Assembly (NCBI RefSeq): GCF_001529295.1
Contig: NZ_LLWK01000031.1
Location: forward strand, 1-64,000
Source of the DNA: Flavobacterium sp. TAB 87
GTDB lineage: Bacteria > Bacteroidota > Bacteroidia > Flavobacteriales > Flavobacteriaceae
Length of the DNA stretch: 64,000 nt
Direction: 5' to 3'
In this document: piece by piece, positions 7,990 through 16,800 of the stretch
Layout: each line of letters starts with the position of its first letter
Position numbering within the stretch: the first letter of the stretch is position 1
Notes under the pieces: model-generated
The model's input: only the letters and a program-made list of their open reading frames with translations
Told to the model about the DNA's origin: nothing
Database searches by the model: none
Made by a program: the position numbers and the translations under genes

Positions 7990-8480
7990 TCGGAAACGAT
8001 ATTGTAGATATTGTACAAGCACGGAAAGAAAGCAACTGGCAACGCAAAGGTTTTTTACAAAAAATATTTACTGCAAATGAACAGTTGCTCATTGCACAAA
8101 GTACCACGCCTGAAATCACGGTTTGGCTGCTTTGGAGTATGAAAGAAGCAGCATATAAAATTTACAACCGACAAACAACGATTCGAGCATTTATTCCAAC
8201 AAAGCTAGAGTGCTGTCTCCTTTCAGATAATGTTACTACTAAAACGGGGAGAGTACTTTGTTTCGGCACTATGTATTACACCAAATCGACGGTCATGAAT
8301 GATGTGATTCATACTATTGCAGTCAGTTATTTAAAAGATTTAAATAATATAATTGAAATTGAAAACAAAAACATCATCAAAGATAAATATGGTATTCCTT
8401 ATTTATCCACCGCTATTCTTCAGGATGTTTCTATTAGTCATCATGGTAAGTTTGAAAAAGTGGTTGTAATTTGCAACTAG
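7986..8480 (+). CDS. 4'-phosphopantetheinyl transferase superfamily protein
   Basis: The GTG start at 7986 overlaps the carrier-protein stop (GTGA). The 164 residues show the two PPTase signatures, GNDIVDI at residues 3-9 (metal-binding Asp) and WSMKEAAYKI near residue 50 (WxxKEAxxK). It is expected to transfer phosphopantetheine from CoA to Ser41 of the carrier protein encoded just upstream. As the last gene of the operon it makes the pathway independent of the housekeeping AcpS. No clear terminator follows. Confidence 0.92.
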   Translation: MIGNDIVDIVQARKESNWQRKGFLQKIFTANEQLLIAQSTTPEITVWLLWSMKEAAYKIYNRQTTIRAFIPTKLECCLLSDNVTTKTGRVLCFGTMYYTKSTVMNDVIHTIAVSYLKDLNNIIEIENKNIIKDKYGIPYLSTAILQDVSISHHGKFEKVVVICN

Positions 8481-8592
8481 ATGATTCAACTTTCAAAGAG
8501 CCCCCTTGCGAAATTAGTATCTAAATGTGATTTAGTATTTATTTAATATCTATTTTATAATAAAATTAACGACAAACAATAAAATACAATAG

Positions 8593-8600
8593 TAACTTTG
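8593..8600 (+). promoter_or_regulatory. -7 promoter box TAACTTTG for the metal-handling operon
   Basis: A TAnnTTTG match ends eight bases before the ATG at 8609, which would give a very short or absent leader. No good -33 TTG is visible. Confidence 0.4.
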
Positions 8601-8608
8601 CAATTGAA

Positions 8609-8971
8609 ATGACAAAAAACATCTACATATTATTAATTCTCACTTTTGGTCTGATTTTGGGACCAACGCAATCTTTTGCGCATAAAAGTAAGGTTGTAAT
8701 GGATTGTTGTCAAAAGGAATCAACTGATTCTGGAAAATCATGTTGTAGCGAAAAGCAATCTAAGGAAACCAATCACAATTGTGACAGCAGTTGCTCAGGA
8801 GCTTCTTGTGCTTGTCCTGTTGTTTATTCTGGTTTCACTATGGTCTTCAATTTTCAGGAAGAGAATAAATCTCTCTTTGATTTTCCAGAAACTACTGCAA
8901 ATTATTATTATACAGAAATCGGAGCTTCTTCTGATTTTCATTCGATCTGGCTTCCACCTAAATTGAGCTAG
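8609..8971 (+). CDS. exported Cys-rich small protein (HYC_CC_PP-like), metal-related
   Basis: The 120 residues begin with a signal peptide (hydrophobic residues 5-22, ending SFAH). A Cys-rich middle follows (MDCC, SCCSE, NCDSSC, SCACP), and the C-terminus is WLPPKLS. This resembles the small Bacteroidota family with HYC, CC and PP motifs that sits beside copper and heavy-metal genes. The ten Cys and several His in the exported part could bind a soft metal. It heads a rightward unit with two HMA-domain proteins, a thioredoxin-like protein and a predicted outer-membrane protein. The metal is not known, but copper is favoured by the Csp protein nearby. Confidence 0.72.
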   Translation: MTKNIYILLILTFGLILGPTQSFAHKSKVVMDCCQKESTDSGKSCCSEKQSKETNHNCDSSCSGASCACPVVYSGFTMVFNFQEENKSLFDFPETTANYYYTEIGASSDFHSIWLPPKLS

Positions 8972-9078
8972 AATTTATTTCATTGACTGCTATAAAAGCG
9001 TCAAATTCATGCCTAACCTGGGCAAAAAAAATAACTTAATAATACATCCATTTCAATTTCAAAATTAGTTTACTATAC

Positions 9079-9086
9079 TATTTTTG
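9079..9086 (+). promoter_or_regulatory. -7 promoter box TATTTTTG
   Basis: A TAnnTTTG match lies 42 bases upstream of the ATG at 9129. It argues against using the in-frame TTG at 9084 as a start, because that codon lies inside the promoter box. Confidence 0.45.
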
Positions 9087-9128
9087 CGCTTGTTCAATCG
9101 GATCAATTCATTCTTAAATTTAAATAAA

Positions 9129-9488
9129 ATGAAATCAATATATAAATTATTGATGGCAATAACACTATTGCTATCTGTTACTTTAACTAACGCACAAAGC
9201 AAAAATAATGTTACTGAAAGTGTAAAAATCAATGGCAACTGCGGCATGTGCAAAAAGACCATCGAAACGGCTGCGAACAATAAAACAGCAAATTTAACTT
9301 GGGACGTAGACTCGAAAATCGCTACGGTAACTTACGATTCTAAAAAAACAACTGTAGATGAAATTTTAAAACGAGTAGCTAATGTTGGGTATGATAATGA
9401 AAAATTTACAGCGCCAACTACTGCCTATAACAAATTGCCAGGATGTTGTCAATACGATAGAGAGCCTGCCACAGAAACGGATAAATAA
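9129..9488 (+). CDS. exported heavy-metal-associated (HMA) domain protein
   Basis: Starting at the ATG at 9129 gives 119 residues: a signal peptide ending TNAQ near residue 23, then one HMA (ferredoxin-like) domain. Its metal site is NGNCGMCKKTIE, so the usual GMTCxxC loop is CGMC here, and the C-terminal tail adds a CC pair (PGCCQYD). It is a likely periplasmic carrier of Cu(I) or another soft ion. It is followed after 34 bases by the thioredoxin-like protein and belongs to the 8.6-11.3 kb unit. A second, different HMA protein lies at 10010. Confidence 0.85.
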   Translation: MKSIYKLLMAITLLLSVTLTNAQSKNNVTESVKINGNCGMCKKTIETAANNKTANLTWDVDSKIATVTYDSKKTTVDEILKRVANVGYDNEKFTAPTTAYNKLPGCCQYDREPATETDK

Positions 9489-9522
9489 TTCCGTTCTTTC
9501 TTTCATTTAAAAGTAACACTTT

Positions 9523-10008
9523 ATGTTTTCAATAAAAAATAGTTTTGCGGTATTGGTTCTCCTATTTAGCTTTTCATTGGCAAATGCACAATTAAAGATA
9601 GGAGACCAATTACCCGATCTTCAATTACAAAATGACAAAAATAGTACGGTCAAACTAAATTCCTCTACAGGGAAAGTGGTCTTGGTAGATTTTTGGGCTT
9701 CTTGGTGTGGTCCTTGCCGATTAGCAAATAAAAATTTAGTAAAAATCTACGACAACTATAAATCTGAAAAATTTGAAATTGTAGGTATATCGATCGATAC
9801 TGATCAAGCCAAATGGCTAAAAGCCATTGAAAAAGACAAACTAAAAAACACGCAATTAATTGACGATAATGGATTTGACTCACAATCTGCAGTACTCTTT
9901 GGCGTAGATGCCTTGCCTGCAGCGTACCTTTTTGATGCATCAGGAACACTGATAGCTGTCAATCCAACCGAAGTTGAAATCATTGCACAAATCAAAAAAA
10001 ATAATTAA
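9523..10008 (+). CDS. exported TlpA/thioredoxin-like protein
   Basis: The 161 residues have a signal peptide (ends LANAQ, about residue 22) and a TlpA-like thioredoxin domain with the active site WASWCGPC near residues 59-66. The LKIGDQLPDLQL entry strand and the cis-Pro region DALPAAYL are present. It would act in the periplasm as a disulfide reductase or isomerase. In this operon it may keep the Cys residues of the HMA and Cys-rich proteins reduced for metal binding. The next gene starts one base after its stop. Confidence 0.88.
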   Translation: MFSIKNSFAVLVLLFSFSLANAQLKIGDQLPDLQLQNDKNSTVKLNSSTGKVVLVDFWASWCGPCRLANKNLVKIYDNYKSEKFEIVGISIDTDQAKWLKAIEKDKLKNTQLIDDNGFDSQSAVLFGVDALPAAYLFDASGTLIAVNPTEVEIIAQIKKNN

Positions 10009-10009
10009 T

Positions 10010-10537
10010 ATGAAATTCTCAAATATAAAATTCTTAACACTAACGCTCTTAGTTGTCTTAACAAGCTTCCAATCGTATGCACAAATCAATAAAGCAGAGA
10101 TCATTGCGACAGGACTAACCTGCTCGATGTGCTCTAACGCAATAAACAAGCAGTTAAAATCAATAACTGAAGTTGATAGTGTAGGCACCGATTTAAACAC
10201 AAATACCTTTACTGTCTACTTTAAAAAAAATACAGTATTGCAGCCTAAAGTATTAAAAAACGCAGTCGAAAAAGCAGGCTTTTTTGTGGGTTCAATGGTA
10301 GTAACTATGAAAACAGATCCTTCTAAAATTCAAAATAATTCGGTAAAAACGGATGCTGGAACTTTTATCTTTATCGATGCTAAAAATCCTATTACGTCTA
10401 CGGAAGCTTCGTACCAAGTTTTAGACAAAGGTTTTGTAACTCAAAAAGAATATAAAAAATTAGCTAAAACCTATGCTAAAAAAGATACATACAATGCCGA
10501 AAACGAAAATGATTACCATTTAAAATCTGTTAAATAA
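10010..10537 (+). CDS. exported HMA-domain protein with C-terminal extension
   Basis: The ATG at 10010 gives 175 residues: a signal peptide (ends SYAQ, about residue 25), then a ferredoxin-like HMA domain with the CxxC motif TGLTCSMCSNAI near residue 40. An approximately 80-residue C-terminal extension with no recognised domain follows and contains no further Cys. It is likely a periplasmic metal-binding or transfer protein. The start follows the thioredoxin stop by one base, and its stop overlaps the next ATG by one base (TAATG), so the three genes are tightly coupled. Confidence 0.82.
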   Translation: MKFSNIKFLTLTLLVVLTSFQSYAQINKAEIIATGLTCSMCSNAINKQLKSITEVDSVGTDLNTNTFTVYFKKNTVLQPKVLKNAVEKAGFFVGSMVVTMKTDPSKIQNNSVKTDAGTFIFIDAKNPITSTEASYQVLDKGFVTQKEYKKLAKTYAKKDTYNAENENDYHLKSVK

Positions 10538-11343
10538 TGAGGTATTTATCAGTCGTTTTTATACTGTTTATTTCACTGCAAATAGACGCACAAGAGCTGT
10601 TTGTAATGACAGAACCTGCCAGTAATGCTCCCGCAGGTTCTATTGGAGCGCGTCTTGGTCAGTCTTTATTGAAAAATAAAATAAATGGTGGTAGTACTTA
10701 CAGTGTAGCGCCAGAAGTTACTTGGGGAATCAACAAAAATGTAATGGTTCGCGCTTCTTCCTATTTTGATGATATGAACGATGGGTTTGATTACAGAGGA
10801 GCTGGTTTGTATGCCAAATACCGTTTTTTCTCTGTAGACGATCTGCAGAGTCATTTCAGAATGGCAGCTTACGGTCGCTATAGTTGGAACAACGCTGAAA
10901 TTAAGCAGGAAGCCATCGATATAAACGGAATGAATAGCGGTTACGAAGCTGGATTAGTAGCAACTCAATTGATTAAAAAAGTGGCACTTAGTTCTTCTGT
11001 GAGTTATAGTCAAGCTTTTAACAATGGAGATTACTCTTTTCCAAACAACCACGGCAAGCGAGCTGTGAACTATACTTTGTCGGCTGGACGTTTAATGTAT
11101 CCTAAAAAATACACCAGCTTTAAGCAAACCAACATTAACACGATGTTAGAATTTGTTGGGCAGACGATTACAGAAAATGGTCAATCGTATTTGGATGTCG
11201 TGCCTTCTGTTCAATTCATCATCAACAGTCAGGCTAGAATTGACTTGGCGTACAAAAAAGAATTGTACAGCTCGATGAGCCGCATCAATACTGACGGTGT
11301 TTTCTTAAAATTAGAATATACATTTTTTAACGTTACCCAATAA
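10537..11343 (+). CDS. predicted outer-membrane beta-barrel protein
   Basis: The 268 residues have a signal peptide (ends IDAQ, residue about 18) followed by alternating amphipathic strands rich in Tyr and Ser and a C-terminal aromatic strand (FLKLEYTFFNVTQ), the layout of a small outer-membrane barrel. No named family is certain. It is the last gene of the metal unit, overlapping the HMA gene by one base, and may be an outer-membrane channel or sensor for the metal. A strong two-way terminator follows. Confidence 0.68.
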   Translation: MRYLSVVFILFISLQIDAQELFVMTEPASNAPAGSIGARLGQSLLKNKINGGSTYSVAPEVTWGINKNVMVRASSYFDDMNDGFDYRGAGLYAKYRFFSVDDLQSHFRMAAYGRYSWNNAEIKQEAIDINGMNSGYEAGLVATQLIKKVALSSSVSYSQAFNNGDYSFPNNHGKRAVNYTLSAGRLMYPKKYTSFKQTNINTMLEFVGQTITENGQSYLDVVPSVQFIINSQARIDLAYKKELYSSMSRINTDGVFLKLEYTFFNVTQ

Positions 11344-11422
11344 GATACGCAGATTAGTTACGTTCAATTAAAAAATAGGTTCGAGAATGGTTTGACTAAC
11401 TATCAGTAATTTCTAAAACAAA

Positions 11423-11454
11423 AAAAGCTGTCCAATTCGTTTTGGACAGCTTTT
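11423..11454. terminator. bidirectional rho-independent terminator
   Basis: AAAAGCTGTCCA (11423-11434) pairs with TGGACAGCTTTT (11443-11454) in a 12-bp stem with A and T runs on both sides. It separates the convergent metal units ending at 11343 (+) and 11495 (-). Confidence 0.92.
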
Positions 11455-11494
11455 CTATTTTAAACTCACAATTAAATATTTTTAAAATTGAGTT

Positions 11495-11815
11495 TTATTT
11501 TAAGTAGGCTTCGCAAGCTGCTTCGCATGACCTGCACGCTGCTGCGCAATCTTTACAATGTTGGTGGTCGTGTTGTTCGCATTCCTCTGCACATTTTTTA
11601 CAGATTTCAAGACAAACTTGCACTAGTGATTTTACATCTTCGTAATTTCCTGCCAGTAGTTTTGCTGTTGTAGTGCAAATTTCTGCACAAGCAATGTCTG
11701 TTTTAATGCAATTGACCATCATTTTTACGTGATCTTCATCCAGACAAGCATCTGCACAATACTTACAATGCATCGCACAATTATTTAAAGCCTCAATCAA
11801 TTTTGTATTTTTCAT
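11495..11815 (-). CDS. four-helix-bundle copper-storage protein (Csp/DUF326)
   Basis: The 106 residues contain 16 Cys, mostly in CxxxC spacing along predicted helices (for example CAMHCKYCADAC at residues 13-24, and eight more between about residues 68 and 101), plus a His-rich turn EQHDHQHCKDC. This is the pattern of Csp-type four-helix bundles that bind many Cu(I) ions inside the helix tube. There is no signal peptide, so it is the cytosolic Csp3-like form. It is the last gene downstream of the efflux-pump cluster and converges on the HMA unit. Cu(I) storage or buffering is inferred. Confidence 0.88.
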   Translation of the reverse strand: MKNTKLIEALNNCAMHCKYCADACLDEDHVKMMVNCIKTDIACAEICTTTAKLLAGNYEDVKSLVQVCLEICKKCAEECEQHDHQHCKDCAAACRSCEAACEAYLK

Positions 11816-12008
11816 ATCTAACCTATTTAAAATTAATAAAATTTGAAACCTTCCTAATTAGAAAAGGCTTCTTAATAATTTTTAAGGTATTGACTTTACG
11901 TTTAGTAAACTGTTCTAAAAAATATTATTTTTAACTCATTTGCTATTTACTTCAATATGCTTTCGCAAAATTTACGCTGGTTAAAGCAATGATTTCGATT
12001 TTATTATT

Positions 12009-12629
12009 TTATTCAGCAAGCATTTTTTCGATCTGAAGATGAAAGTTTTTAGCATCATAATTAGCAAAGCCAGTATGGCGCATTCGCACTATTCCATTTT
12101 TATCTAAAATGACCGAAGTCGGTAAAGAACCCGAATAAATTTCTTTAGGTACAGCGGATGTCGCTTGAGCAATTGGCAGCGAATAGTTTTTCTTATCATA
12201 AAATTGTTGTCCGGTCTTAATGTCATCGTCCATGTTGATCATCAAAAACACCATCTTATCATTGTTTTTAAACTTAGAATGGAATTTTTCTATCGAAGGA
12301 AATTCGGCAATGCAAGGCGGACACCAAGAAGCCCAAAAGTTAATAAAAACTACTTTTCCCTTTAAGTCGGCTGTGCTTTTTATGTTTCCTTCATAATCCT
12401 CGAAATCAAAATGATTTTTAAGTTCGTTATCAGTCGAATTAACCGAAGATACTTCAGCGTTAAAAATTCCAGTAAATAGCAATTGTTTAATGAGAAATGA
12501 TTTTGCATCTGGGCTGAACAACAGAATTCCGAAAATAAATACCATCAAAATTGTAGGTATTTTTTTCTTGACTTTGTCCCACGTTGATAGTTCAATAGCT
12601 TGTTTCTCGTTTGTATTTTTTTCAATCAT
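12009..12629 (-). CDS. membrane-anchored TlpA/ResA-like thioredoxin
   Basis: The 206 residues have one N-terminal membrane anchor (about residues 26-45) and a periplasmic thioredoxin domain with FWASWCPPCIAEFPSIEKF (active-site CPPC near residue 105) and the cis-Pro loop SGSLPTSVI. It would be a thiol-disulfide reductase facing the periplasm. It follows the pump gene at 12782 after 152 bases. A parallel TlpA gene lies in the opposing metal unit, so both metal units carry their own redox protein. CPPC is the sequence usual in TlpA/ResA-type reductases. Confidence 0.88.
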   Translation of the reverse strand: MIEKNTNEKQAIELSTWDKVKKKIPTILMVFIFGILLFSPDAKSFLIKQLLFTGIFNAEVSSVNSTDNELKNHFDFEDYEGNIKSTADLKGKVVFINFWASWCPPCIAEFPSIEKFHSKFKNNDKMVFLMINMDDDIKTGQQFYDKKNYSLPIAQATSAVPKEIYSGSLPTSVILDKNGIVRMRHTGFANYDAKNFHLQIEKMLAE

Positions 12630-12781
12630 TATAATTCTTTTTTAAGTCTGTTTTTTTTTGAATAAAATTATTAATTATAACATTTGTCAGGTTGAACGCA
12701 GTCAAAACTCTTTTTATAAGTAACCTACACTCTCGACTACGCTCGATTTGACAACAATAAAACCTTATTTTCAAAAATTAA

Positions 12782-13879
12782 TTAGTAAATCTTTCCTTCT
12801 TTCATTTCTTCTGAAGGCTTCAAAAGTATCAGATCTTGATCTGAAAAATCACCAAATACTTCCGATAGAGTATCCAATTTAATGCCTTCGGTGATTGGAA
12901 CTTTTTTAATCTCATTATTGTTAAAGGTAAGCACAAAATTACCGCGTTGCGTATTTAAAATACTTCCGTTTTGAACCCAATAGGAGGGTGCTTTGCGTTG
13001 CAATTTCAAATTTACTTGGGCGTAATCGCCACCTTGTAATTCTCCTGAAGGGTTGTCGACATCAAACTCTATGGTCAAAGAACGATCGGCTTTGTTTAAG
13101 AATCCTGAACTGCGCGATAGTTTCGTTTTAAATGTTTTTCCGGGTTGCGAACTGATTGTGAATGTAGCCGGCATTCCGTCAGTGATTGACGCTGCATGTT
13201 TTTCGGGTAGCGAAACGGTCAAACGCAAACGGTTTCCTTGTGCAATCATAAACAATGGCACTCCTGAACCCGATCCAGCAAGCGCTCCAACCGATACATT
13301 TCTAGCTGTAATAATGCCGTCAAAAGGTGCTGTAATTCTCAAGTATTTTTGCAATTGTGCAGATCCTGCTGTTCCAGCACTTGCACTTCTGTACGCTGCT
13401 TGCGCACTTTCCATAGCGCTTTTAGATCGTTCTACTTCAATCGCTGCAACAGCTCCTGCAGTTTTCGAAGCCTCTAACATTCGGTCGTGCGCTTGCTTGG
13501 CATACAAATAATCGCTTTTAATTTTTTGTTCAGAAGATTGATCGGAAATGTACTTTTGATTCATTTCCGGTGCAACAAGCTCGGCCAACAACTGGCCTTT
13601 TTTTACTTTTTGGCCACGTTCTACAAAAAGCTTTTGTACAAATCCACTCACTCTAGCGTAAACCGCTACTTCCTCATACGGTTGCAATTCTGCCGGCAAG
13701 GATAGTTCGTATTCAGGCTTTATAAATTGGATAACTTCTGTTTTATGACTTTGTAATTTTGCCGTTGGCGCTTTCTCAACTTCCGCTTTAACTTCGTTCT
13801 TATCCGAACAAGCGGCAAGAAAGAGCAAAGTAAAGACTGCAATTGCGATCATTTTTATTTTTTGATTTATAGTGTCCAT
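12782..13879 (-). CDS. RND efflux periplasmic adaptor (membrane fusion protein), lipoprotein
   Basis: The 365 residues start with a lipoprotein signal (LLFLAAC, Cys24). Then come a barrel-sandwich strand with ARVSGFVQKLFVERGQKVKKGQLLAELV, a helical hairpin rich in Ala, Glu and Gln, a second lipoyl half (ITAPFDGIITARNVSVG) and beta-barrel parts. It bridges the RND pump and the outer-membrane channel, whose genes lie directly upstream in transcription order (17 bases between stop and start). The helical hairpin is short. The metal units around it suggest metal efflux, but drug efflux cannot be excluded. Confidence 0.93.
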   Translation of the reverse strand: MDTINQKIKMIAIAVFTLLFLAACSDKNEVKAEVEKAPTAKLQSHKTEVIQFIKPEYELSLPAELQPYEEVAVYARVSGFVQKLFVERGQKVKKGQLLAELVAPEMNQKYISDQSSEQKIKSDYLYAKQAHDRMLEASKTAGAVAAIEVERSKSAMESAQAAYRSASAGTAGSAQLQKYLRITAPFDGIITARNVSVGALAGSGSGVPLFMIAQGNRLRLTVSLPEKHAASITDGMPATFTISSQPGKTFKTKLSRSSGFLNKADRSLTIEFDVDNPSGELQGGDYAQVNLKLQRKAPSYWVQNGSILNTQRGNFVLTFNNNEIKKVPITEGIKLDTLSEVFGDFSDQDLILLKPSEEMKEGKIY

Positions 13880-13895
13880 TTTTTAGGTATTAAAG

Positions 13896-16800
13896 TTATT
13901 TGATAAAATATTGACTTTCCTCATCATCTGGATCAAGGGAAGGATTCACAACTGCCGTTTTTGACAACATGGATGCAAAGAAATGCGGTACCAATAATAA
14001 TATGGTAGCAGTAGACGCTATTAAACCACCAATCACGGCGCGAGCCAAAGGTGCCACTTGTTCGGCGCCATCACCAATTCCGATTGCCATTGGTAACATT
14101 CCTGCTAACATTGCTGCAGCTGTCATTAATATTGGTCTAAGTCTAGATGATGCTGCTAAACGCGCTGCATTTGCAGGTTTCAGCAACAAGTCTTTTCGAT
14201 AATATTCGGCTTGATTGACCAGCAAAACAGCATTAGAAACCGAAACACCAATCGACATAATGATTCCCATGTACGATTGTAAATTGAGTGTACTTTGCGT
14301 TAGAAATAAAATCAGCAAGCTTCCTGCAATAACGGCGGGAACCACCGATAAAATAATAAGCGGCACTTTATACGATTGATAATAAGCGGCCAACATTAAA
14401 AATATAGCTATAATTGCCACGCCTAAACCAGCTAATAAATTGCTCAATGTTTCGTCTAAAAGTTTAATAGTTCCTTCGGTCCAGACAGTAACGCCTCGCG
14501 GTGGCTCACCCACATCTTTAATTGCTTTTTTTACCGCACCAGAAGCAGTTCCCAAATCTTTGCCGTGCAAATTCGCAATTATGGTTACATAACGATTGGC
14601 TCCTTTTCGGTTTACTTGGGCGGGAGAACTTACTCTTTTTATGGTGGCCACATCCTCTAAAACAGGTCTCAAACTACCTTTCTTTAAAGGCAATGCTCTG
14701 AGATTTTGTTCTGATGACATAATGGCTTCTGGAATTTGAACCTGCACCTGAAAAACAAGTCCCGATTTTGGGTCAATCCAAAGATTTTTATCGGTGAAAC
14801 GAGTCGATGACGTGGCCGTCACTAAGCTTTTGGTAATTTCTTGAACTGTTAAGCCAAATTGCCCAGCGAGATCACGATTGATTTCAATTTCTAGCGTAGG
14901 ATAAGCAACAGGTTCTGCAATGCGAACGTCTCGCAAGTAGGGAATTGCTTTTAAATTGGCTTCAATTTTCTTCGCAAAAGCAACAGCACCTTTTAATTGT
15001 CCAGCGCCCACTTTTACTTCAATCGGAGTCATAGCGCCTTGACCCATAATTTTCTCAGTAAGTTCCATCGGTTCAAAATTAATCGCCACAGCTGGATGAC
15101 TTTTTTGAAGTTTTATTCTAATTTCTTCTTTTAAATCTTGAATTGATCCAGAATACAAGTCTTGGTTTACCGATACTTGCAAAATGGCCTCGTGAGAAGC
15201 ATTGGTAAAGGTAAATATTGGATTGATGGGTGAAGTTGCAGGTTGCATTCCAACAAAAGCCGAAGATATAGCCACTCCATTTTCTGGAAGTTGTGTTTTA
15301 ATCTCTTCTAAAATTTCTTTTACAATTCGCTCTGTTTTTTCCAACCTACTTCCTGTTGGCGCTTGAATGCGGAGTTGGAAATCACCACTATTGGATACCG
15401 GCATTACATCTGTTCCTACATTGGGCAGCAACAATGCAATTACACCTACAGCTACAAAAATATAAAGTATAAAAAGCGACATCGATCTTGTGGACCACTT
15501 GCGCATTCGATATGAATAATTGACACGAAATTTATCAAAAAAAGCACGCTTGCGAGGCGTATTTGCCACTTCATTTTTTTTCATTTTCATCATCCAGTTG
15601 GCCAGAATTGGCACAAAGGTTTGAGAAGCAATAAAAGAAGCCACCATCGCAAAAGCTACTGCCATCGATAAAGGCATGAACATGTCTTTTGGAATACCCG
15701 TCATAATAAACGCAGGCGTTAAAACTGCTAGAATACAAAGTAAAATAAGGAGTTTGGGAATCGAAATTTCAACCAAAGCGTCACTAATAGCACGCTGTTT
15801 GGGTTTTCCCATTTCCATGTGTTGGTGGATATTTTCAATGGTGACGGTGGCTTCATCTACTAAGATCCCGATCGAAAGTGCCAAACCGCTCAACGTCATA
15901 ATATTGATTGTTTCTCCTAAAAAATAAAGCGCAGCAACCGCACTTAAAATCGCAATGGGAATGGTGAGCACCACAATTAGTGCGCCTCTAGAATCTCCCA
16001 AAAACAATAAAATAACCAATCCTGTAAATACTGCTCCCAATAATCCTTCGTGGATTAAATTAGATAGCGAACTTTCGATGTACTTGGATTGGTCAAATTC
16101 GTATTTTATATTCACATCTTCAGGAAGTTGATCCTTCAGCATTGGCAAAGCTTCTTTCAAATTTTTAACAGCTTCTAGTGTCGAAGCATCCGCTTTTTTT
16201 ATAATGGGAAGATAAACAGACCGTTTGCCGTTGATGAGTGCATAACCAACCGTTTGATCTGCGCCATCTTGCACATTGGCTACATCTCTGATATAGATGG
16301 TGCGCGAATCGTTCGTTTTAATGGGTGTGTTTAAAAATTCTTCGGGACTTTTTGCAATAGAATTAATAGGTGCCATTAAGTTTTCATCGCCAATGCGAAT
16401 GTTTCCTGCTGGCGACGGTAAACTGTTTTTAGTGATTGCAATAGTAATTTCTTCGGCACTCAAACCGTTGGCTTGCATGGCTTGTGGATCAATATTAACA
16501 ATAATAGAACGTGCGTTTCCGCCAAATGGAGCTGGCGCAGTAATGCCAGGAATGGCCACAAACATTGGGCGTATTTTGGTAAGTACCAAAGTCTGAATTT
16601 CATTAATAGAGCGCTCGTCACTTTCAAAAACCAACTGTCCAACAGGCAAGGAACTTCCGTCAAAACGAACTACCATAGGCGGTACGGCACCTGGCGGGAG
16701 GAATCCCATTGCTCTAGACACTGAAGTCGAAACCTCTCCAGCAGCTTGGGCCATATTAGTTCCGGGATAAAAAGTCAATTTCATTAAGGTTAGACCTTGA

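Noticed and set aside
3108-8480. Reading the polyketide operon as the flexirubin/dialkylresorcinol pathway
   Set aside because: Flexirubin loci use DarA/DarB-type enzymes and many more genes. Here the condensing enzyme is a type III PKS and no DarA, DarB or aryl polyene set is present.
13053-13511. 152-residue open frame antisense to the RND adaptor gene
   Set aside because: It lies wholly opposite a strongly supported gene, has no domain or start signal, and such frames are common opposite long genes with this codon bias.
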